A stretch of DNA of 5,765 nt. Source: Xanthobacteraceae bacterium. Its GTDB lineage: Bacteria; Pseudomonadota; Alphaproteobacteria; Rhizobiales; Xanthobacteraceae. The stretch covers positions 1-5,765 of the forward strand of contig JASHSE010000586.1 in the NCBI GenBank assembly GCA_030036975.1. Direction: 5' to 3'. This document shows positions 5,462-5,765 of the stretch, piece after piece. The stretch's first letter is position 1; each line of letters starts with the position of its first letter. The notes under the pieces are model-generated. The model had not been told where the DNA came from. It saw nothing but the letters and a program-made list of their open reading frames with translations, and did not search any database. The position numbers were made by a program, and so were the translations under genes.

Positions 5462-5765
5462 ACAATCCGCTCGGCTCCGCCAGCGGGCCTTCGCGCAAGC
5501 GCGAAAGATCGAAGCGGTCGACTTCGCGGAGTAATTCCACGAACGCGCGTGCGCCATGATCCAACGCTGCCTCGCCCTTGGCGGCGCTCGCCGCCGTGGC
5601 GTCGCCGACGGCGCCGCTTTCGTGCAAATCCTGCGTCATCCAGGCGAAGCCGGCGGGGCGATACGCGCCGAGCCATTTGAACTCGCGCGCCATCGCTACC
5701 GAGGCGGGTATGGCGTTCGCCACCTTGGCGGTGCGCACCGTTGCGGGCTGCGCCGCGAGCATCAG
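5451..5765 (-). CDS. Creatininase family protein, C-terminal part (partial)
   Basis: The open frame enters from the right edge and covers about the last 104 residues of a creatininase-family amidohydrolase, metal-dependent enzymes that cleave amide bonds in creatinine and other small cyclic or formamide substrates. The first visible residues, LMLAAQPATV, match the family segment that follows the conserved 'HAGE.ETS' motif, so the metal-binding half lies outside the window. The stretch GAYRPAGFAWMTQDLHESGAVGD is the diagnostic family end, followed by ATAASAAKGEAALDHGARAFVELLREV, the usual C-terminal helix. ATG 5762 is inside the protein and is not its start. The last residues (GLSSP) and the TGA stop fall within or beside the repeat at 5355-5461, so the natural C-terminus was probably changed by the repeat. 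The gene converges on boxB and shows no link to benzoate metabolism. The exact substrate cannot be told. Confidence 0.88.
   Translation of the reverse strand: MMLAAQPATVRTAKVANAIPASVAMAREFKWLGAYRPAGFAWMTQDLHESGAVGDATAASAAKGEAALDHGARAFVELLREVDRFDLSRLREGPLAEPSGLSSP

Noticed and set aside
5344..5676. 110-aa and 66-aa minus-strand frames across the 107-bp repeat
   Set aside because: They read through a palindromic repeat and overlap the creatininase-family frame, giving Arg-rich sequence with no domain.

Overview
The window comes from a GC-rich alphaproteobacterium, most likely a Bradyrhizobium/Rhodopseudomonas-type member of the Hyphomicrobiales. This rests on the aerobic benzoyl-CoA (box) genes, the strong G/C third-position bias on the right-hand side, and two families of GC-rich palindromic intergenic repeats typical of that group. 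The species call is inference.

Left block (about 1-1860, minus strand): an accessory region whose base composition is visibly less GC-rich than the rest. Read in transcription order it holds a 56-aa lysine-rich protein (1849-1679), a short open stretch in the same frame after its stop codon, a 64-aa protein with a strong ribosome binding site (1520-1326), and 15 bases later an integral-membrane acyltransferase-3 protein (1310-213). The first ~210 bases are AT-rich and hold no supported gene.

Centre (about 1861-5334, plus strand): a divergent promoter region with a TGCA-N6-TGCA operator-like site, followed by boxC (benzoyl-CoA-dihydrodiol lyase) and boxB (oxygenase component of benzoyl-CoA 2,3-epoxidase). 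Together these two enzymes catalyse the epoxidation and hydrolytic ring-opening steps of aerobic benzoate breakdown. All expected catalytic residues are visible. The reductase boxA, the ligase, the aldehyde dehydrogenase boxD and the regulator boxR are not in the window. A palindromic repeat sits in frame inside boxC, and a relative of it fills the boxC-boxB gap right up to the boxB ribosome binding site.

Right end (5335-5765): a 107-bp palindrome-bounded repeat between boxB and a convergent, partial creatininase-family gene. The repeat supplies that gene's stop codon.

No wholly new system is evident. The points most worth a second look are the in-frame repeat in boxC, the paired operator-like sites in front of boxC, and the split of boxCB from the rest of the pathway beside an apparent accessory insert.
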